A stretch of 64,000 bases of DNA from Mixophyes australis (taxonomy: Eukaryota > Chordata > Amphibia > Anura > Limnodynastidae), in the NCBI GenBank assembly GCA_036250195.1, contig JAVHZZ010000003.1, positions 22,535,573 through 22,599,572 on the forward strand. The letters are read 5' to 3'. The number at the start of each line of letters is the position of its first letter. Positions within the stretch are counted from its first letter, which is position 1. The notes beneath the pieces are model-generated. The model searched no databases. It saw only the letters and a list, made by a program, of their open reading frames with translations, and had not been told where the DNA came from. Both the position numbers and the translations under genes were made by a program. Positions 59,020 through 64,000 of this stretch are shown here, piece after piece.

Positions 59020-61561
59020 ATGAAGGAGAGGAGCAGTGTGATGAAGGAGTGGAACAGTGTGATGAAGGAGAGGAACAGTGTGATGAAGGAGAGGAGCCGT
59101 GTGATGAAGGAGAGGAACAGTGTGATGAAGGAGAGGAGCAGTGTGATGAAAGAGTGGAACAGTGTGATGAAGGAGGGGACCAGTGTGATGAAGGAGAGGA
59201 CCAGTGTGATGAAGGAGAGGAACAGTGTGATGAAGGAGAGGAACAGTGTGATGAAGGAGAGGAACAGTGTGATGAAGGAGAGGAACAGTGTCATGAAGGA
59301 GAGGAACAGTGTGATGAAGGAGAGGAGCCATGTGATGAAGGAGAGGAACAGTGTGATGGAGGAGAGGAGCAGTGTGATGATAGAGAGGAACAGTGTGATG
59401 AAGGAGATTAACAGTGTGATGAAGGAGAGGAACAGTGTGATGAAGGAGAGGAACAGTGTGATGAAGGAGAGGAGCAGTGTGATGAAGGAGAGGAACAGTG
59501 TGATGAAGGAGAGGAGCAGTGTGATGAAGGAGAGGAACAGTGTGATGATGTAGGGGATCGGTGTGATGAAGGAATGAAGGAGAGGAGCAGTGTGATGAAG
59601 GAGTGGAACAGTGTGATGAAGGAGAGGAACAGTGTGATGAAGGAGAGGAGCCGTGTGATGAAGGAGAGGAACAGTGTGATGAAGGAGAGGAGCAGTGTGA
59701 TCAAAGAGTGGAACAGTGTGATGAAGGAGAGGAACAGTGTGATGAAGGAGATTAACAGTGTGATGAAGGAGAGGAACAGTGTGATGAAGGAGAGGAACAG
59801 TGTGATGAAGGAGAGGAGCAGTGTGATGAAGGAGAGGAACAGTGTGATGAAGGAGAGGAGCAGTGTGATGAAGGAGAGGAACAGTGTGATGAAGGAGAGG
59901 AACAGTGTGATGATGTAGGGGATCGGTGTGATGAAGGAATGAAGGAGAGGAGCAGTGTGATGAAGGAGGGGAACAGTGTGATGAAGGAGGGGAACAGTGT
60001 GATGAAGGAGAGGAACAGTGTGATGAAGGAGAGGAACAGTGTGATGAAGGAGAGAAACAGTGTGATGAAGGTGAGGAACAGTGTGATGATGTAGGGGATC
60101 GGTGTGATGAAGGAATGAAGGAGAGGAGAAGTGTGATGAAGGAGAGGAACAGTGTGATGAAGGAGAGGAACAGTGTGATGAAGGAGAGGAACAGTGTGAT
60201 GAAGGAGAGGAACAGTGTGATGAAGGAGAGGAACAGTGTGATGAAGGAGAGGAACAGTGTGATGATGTAGGGGATCGGTGTGATGAAGGAATGAAGGAGA
60301 GGAGCAGTGTGATGAAGGAGTGGAACAGTGTGATGAAGGAGAGGAACAGTGTGATGAAGGAGAGGAGCCGTGTGATGAAGGAGAGGAACAGTGTGATGAA
60401 GGAGAGGAGCAGTGTGATGAAAGAGTGGAACAGTGTGATGAAGGAGGGGACCAGTGTGATGAAGGAGAGGACCAGTGTGATGAAGGAGAGGAACAGTGTG
60501 ATGAAGGAGAGGAACAGTGTGATGAAGGAGAGGAACAGTGTGATGAAGGAGAGGAACAGTGTCATGAAGGAGAGGAACAGTGTGATGAAGGAGAGGAGCC
60601 ATGTGATGAAGGAGAGGAACAGTGTGATGGAGGAGAGGAGCAGTGTGATGATAGAGAGGAACAGTGTGATGAAGGAGATTAACAGTGTGATGAAGGAGAG
60701 GAACAGTGTGATGAAGGAGAGGAACAGTGTGATGAAGGAGAGGAGCAGTGTGATGAAGGAGAGGAACAGTGTGATGAAGGAGAGGAGCAGTGTGATGAAG
60801 GAGAGGAACAGTGTGATGATGTAGGGGATCGGTGTGATGAAGGAATGAAGGAGAGGAGCAGTGTGATGAAGGAGTGGAACAGTGTGATGAAGGAGAGGAA
60901 CAGTGTGATGAAGGAGAGGAGCCGTGTGATGAAGGAGAGGAACAGTGTGATGAAGGAGAGGAGCAGTGTGATCAAAGAGTGGAACAGTGTGATGAAGGAG
61001 AGGAACAGTGTGATGAAGGAGATTAACAGTGTGATGAAGGAGAGGAACAGTGTGATGAAGGAGAGGAACAGTGTGATGAAGGAGAGGAGCAGTGTGATGA
61101 AGGAGAGGAACAGTGTGATGAAGGAGAGGAGCAGTGTGATGAAGGAGAGGAACAGTGTGATGAAGGAGAGGAACAGTGTGATGATGTAGGGGATCGGTGT
61201 GATGAAGGAATGAAGGAGAGGAGCAGTGTGATGAAGGAGGGGAACAGTGTGATGAAGGAGGGGAACAGTGTGATGAAGGAGAGGAACAGTGTGATGAAGG
61301 AGAGGAACAGTGTGATGAAGGAGAGAAACAGTGTGATGAAGGTGAGGAACAGTGTGATGATGTAGGGGATCGGTGTGATGAAGGAATGAAGGAGAGGAGA
61401 AGTGTGATGAAGGAGAGGAACAGTGTGATGAAGGAGAGGAACAGTGTGATGAAGGAGAGGAACAGTGTGATGAAGGAGAGGAACAGTGTGATGAAGGAGA
61501 GGAACAGTGTGATGAAGGAGAGGAACAGTGTGATGATGTAGGGGATCGGTGTGATGAAGGA
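59020..61561 (+). repeat. Tandem duplication with 1,271-bp period (two copies)
   Basis: 59,049-59,411, 59,574-59,918 and the unusual GAGAAGTGTG unit after the marker at 60,115 recur at 60,320, 60,845 and 61,386. 1,271 equals 59 units plus 4 marker octamers. After 61,561 the two paths differ (GGAGTGG versus GGAGGGG in the second unit). Confidence 0.83.
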
Positions 61562-62229
61562 ATGAAGGAGAGGAGCAGTGTGATGAAGGAGGGGAACAGT
61601 GTGATGAAGGAGGGGAACAGTGTGATGAAGGAGAGGAACAGTGTGATAAAGGAGAGGAACAGTGTGATGAAGGAGAGAAACAGTGTGATGAAGGAGAGGA
61701 ACAGTGTGATGAAGGTGAGGAACAGTGTGATGATGTAGGGGATCGGTGTGATGAAGGAATGAAGGAGAGGAGCAGTGTGATGAAGGAGAGGAACAGTGTG
61801 ATGAAGGAGGGGAACAGTGTGATGAAGGAGAGGACCAGTGTGATGAAGGAGAGGAACAGTGTGATGAAGGAGAGGAACAGTGTGATGAAGGAGAGGAACA
61901 GTGTGATGAAGGTGAGGAACAGTGTGATGATGTAGGGGATCGGTGTGATGAAGGAATGAAGGAGAGGAGCAGTGTGATGAAGGAGAGGAGCAGTGTGATG
62001 AAGGAGGGGAACAGTGTGATGAAGGAGAGGAGCAGTGTGATGAAGGAGAGGAACAGTGTGATGAAGGAGAGGAACAGTGTGATGAAGGAGAGGAGCCGTG
62101 TGATGAAGGAGAGGAACAGTGTGATGAAGGAGAGGAGCAGTGTGATGAAAGAGAGGAACAGTGTGATGAAGGAGATTAACAGTGTGATGAAGGAGAGGAA
62201 CAGTGTGATGAAGGAGAGGAACAGTGTGA

Positions 62230-63712
62230 TGAAGGAGAGGAGCAGTGTGATGAAGGAGAGGAGCAGTGTGATGAAGGAGAGGAGCAGTGTGATGAAGGAG
62301 AGGAACAGTGTGATGAAGGAGAGGAACAGTGTGATGATGTAGGGGATCGGTGTGATGAAGGAATGAAGGAGAGGAGCAGTGTGATGAAGGAGTGGAACAG
62401 TGTGATGAAGGAAAGGAACAGTGTGATGAAGGAGAGGAGCCGTGTGATGAAGGAGAGGAGCCGTGTGATGAAGGAGAGGAACAGTGTGATGAAGGAGAGG
62501 AGCAGTGTGATGAAAGAGTGGAACAGTGTGATGAAGGAGAGGAACAGTGTGATGAAGGTGAGGAACAGTGTTATGATGTAGGGGATCGGTGTGATGAAGG
62601 AATGAAGGAGAGGAGCAGTGTGATGAAGGAGTGGAACAGTGTGATGAAGGAGAGGAACAGTGTGATGAAGGAGAGGAGCCGTGTGATGAAGGAGAGGAAC
62701 AGTGTGATGAAGGAGAGGAGCAGTGTGATGAAAGAGTGGAACAGTGTGATGAAGGAGGGGACCAGTGTGATGAAGGAGAGGACCAGTGTGATGAAGGAGA
62801 GGAACAGTGTGATGAAGGAGAGGAACAGTGTGATGAAGGAGAGGAACAGTGTGATGAAGGAGAGGAACAGTGTCATGAAGGAGAGGAACAGTGTGATGAA
62901 GGAGAGGAGCCATGTGATGAAGGAGAGGAACAGTGTGATGAAGGAGAGGAGCAGTGTGATGAAAGAGTGGAACAGTGTGATGAAGGAGAGGAACAGTGTG
63001 ATGAAGGAGAGGAGCAGTGTGATGAAGGAGAGGAGCAGTGTGATGAAGGAGAGGAGCAGTGTGATGAAGGAGAGGAACAGTGTGATGAAGGAGAGGAACA
63101 GTGTGATGATGTAGGGGATCGGTGTGATGAAGGAATGAAGGAGAGGAGCAGTGTGATGAAGGAGTGGAACAGTGTGATGAAGGAAAGGAACAGTGTGATG
63201 AAGGAGAGGAGCCGTGTGATGAAGGAGAGGAGCCGTGTGATGAAGGAGAGGAACAGTGTGATGAAGGAGAGGAGCAGTGTGATGAAAGAGTGGAACAGTG
63301 TGATGAAGGAGAGGAACAGTGTGATGAAGGTGAGGAACAGTGTTATGATGTAGGGGATCGGTGTGATGAAGGAATGAAGGAGAGGAGCAGTGTGATGAAG
63401 GAGTGGAACAGTGTGATGAAGGAGAGGAACAGTGTGATGAAGGAGAGGAGCCGTGTGATGAAGGAGAGGAACAGTGTGATGAAGGAGAGGAGCAGTGTGA
63501 TGAAAGAGTGGAACAGTGTGATGAAGGAGGGGACCAGTGTGATGAAGGAGAGGACCAGTGTGATGAAGGAGAGGAACAGTGTGATGAAGGAGAGGAACAG
63601 TGTGATGAAGGAGAGGAACAGTGTGATGAAGGAGAGGAACAGTGTCATGAAGGAGAGGAACAGTGTGATGAAGGAGAGGAGCCATGTGATGAAGGAGAGG
63701 AACAGTGTGATG
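62230..63712 (+). repeat. Duplication with 772-bp period (two copies)
   Basis: 62,363-62,940 matches 63,135-63,712 unit for unit. 772 equals 36 units plus 2 marker octamers. After 63,712 the sequence instead follows the pattern of the 1,959-bp blocks at 24.6, 26.6 and 28.5 kb. Confidence 0.82.
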
Positions 63713-64000
63713 GAGGAGAGGAGCAGTGTGATGATAGAGAGGAACAGTGTGATGAAGGAGATTAACAGTGTGATGAAGGAGAGGAACAGTGTGATGAAGG
63801 AGAGGAACAGTGTGATGAAGGAGAGGAACAGTGTGATGAAGGAGAGGAACAGTGTGATGAAGAAGAGGAGCAGTGTGATGAAGGAGAGGAACAGTGTGAT
63901 GATGTAGGGGATCGGTGTGATGAAGGAATGAAGGAGAGGAGCAGTGTGATGAAGGAGTGGAACAGTGTGATGAAGGAGAGGAACAGTGTGATGAAGGAGA

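Larger units (their letters stand above)
12296..64000 (+). repeat. Giant 21-bp satellite array, truncated by the window edge
   Basis: At least 51,705 bp, about 2,450 units, without any non-satellite interruption. The consensus unit is GTGATGAAGGAG followed by AGGAACAGT. It has 17 purines in 21 positions, one C, no CpG and about 48% GC, so the plus strand is strongly purine-biased. Frequent variant units end GAGCAGT, GAGCCGT, GACCAGT or GTGGAACAGT, or contain GGGGAACAGT, AAAGAGAGG, GGTGAGG, GGAAGAGT or GAGATTAACAGT. The first unit (12296-12316) and second (12317-12337) are slightly degenerate, marking the left edge. Five of the six frames of the unit lack stops, so long spurious ORFs abound. 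Size, homogeneity and higher-order structure put it with satellite DNA rather than coding sequence. No function can be read from it; heterochromatic or pericentromeric placement is only a possibility. Confidence 0.97.

Noticed and set aside
12296..64000. CRISPR array or other repeat-spacer system
   Set aside because: Units are directly contiguous with no unique spacers, there are no cas genes, and the setting is eukaryotic transposon-rich DNA.
12296..64000. Telomeric or known centromeric satellite
   Set aside because: The unit does not contain TTAGGG repeats or a recognisable CENP-B-box-like motif; location on the chromosome cannot be judged from the window.

Overview
The window looks like nuclear DNA from a large-genome vertebrate, most probably an anuran amphibian. 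This rests on a DIRS-type tyrosine-recombinase retrotransposon that carries an SGNH hydrolase ORF, on hAT-type short elements with CAG...CTG ends, on a palindromic MITE of a kind common in frogs, and on the absence of any compact or bacterial-style gene organisation. The species assignment is inference. No cellular single-copy gene was recognised.

Layout. (1) 1-1.8 kb: remains of Ty3/gypsy LTR retrotransposons. These are a gag-type ORF open to the left window edge, a purine tract, an LTR-like segment with AATAAA, and a decayed integrase C-terminus plus chromodomain with internal stops. (2) 1.8-3.75 kb: AT-rich non-coding DNA, then a 17-unit 24-bp minisatellite interrupted by a 346-bp hAT-like MITE. 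(3) 3,832-10,799: a hAT-like element with near-identical 12-bp ends and a perfect 8-bp target duplication. It has been split by a DIRS element whose genes are gag (broken by a 19-G run and one stop), RT-RNase H (intact), tyrosine recombinase (intact catalytic residues) and SGNH hydrolase (intact). (4) 10.8-12.3 kb: non-coding DNA with a palindromic MITE and an 18-G run. (5) 12,296 to the right edge at 64,000: one unbroken, purine-rich 21-bp satellite array of at least 51.7 kb, about 2,450 units.

The satellite is the dominant feature. Its consensus 21-mer is interrupted at irregular intervals (about 170-770 bp) by a diagnostic marker: one degenerate unit followed by a unit with an 8-bp internal duplication (ATGAAGGA twice). 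All marker-to-marker and block-to-block distances I tested equal 21n+8m, once a single 2-bp deletion is allowed for. Above this sits a hierarchy of recent duplications: offsets of 772, 990, 1,271, 1,300, 1,959 (three copies), 3,049 and 3,075 bp, and long-range copies at about 5.5, 12.6, 18.4, 19.4 and 35-39 kb. Because 21 is a multiple of 3 and the unit lacks stops in five of six frames, the array throws up very long spurious ORFs (up to 2,006 codons on the minus strand). I do not regard these as genes.

How the parts work together: the only plausible functional gene set is the DIRS element. Its RT-RNase H copies the RNA, its tyrosine recombinase integrates the circular DNA, and the hydrolase has an unknown accessory role. 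This copy is probably not autonomous because its gag is broken. All unit counts, offsets and identities were read by eye from the sequence and translations, not computed by alignment.
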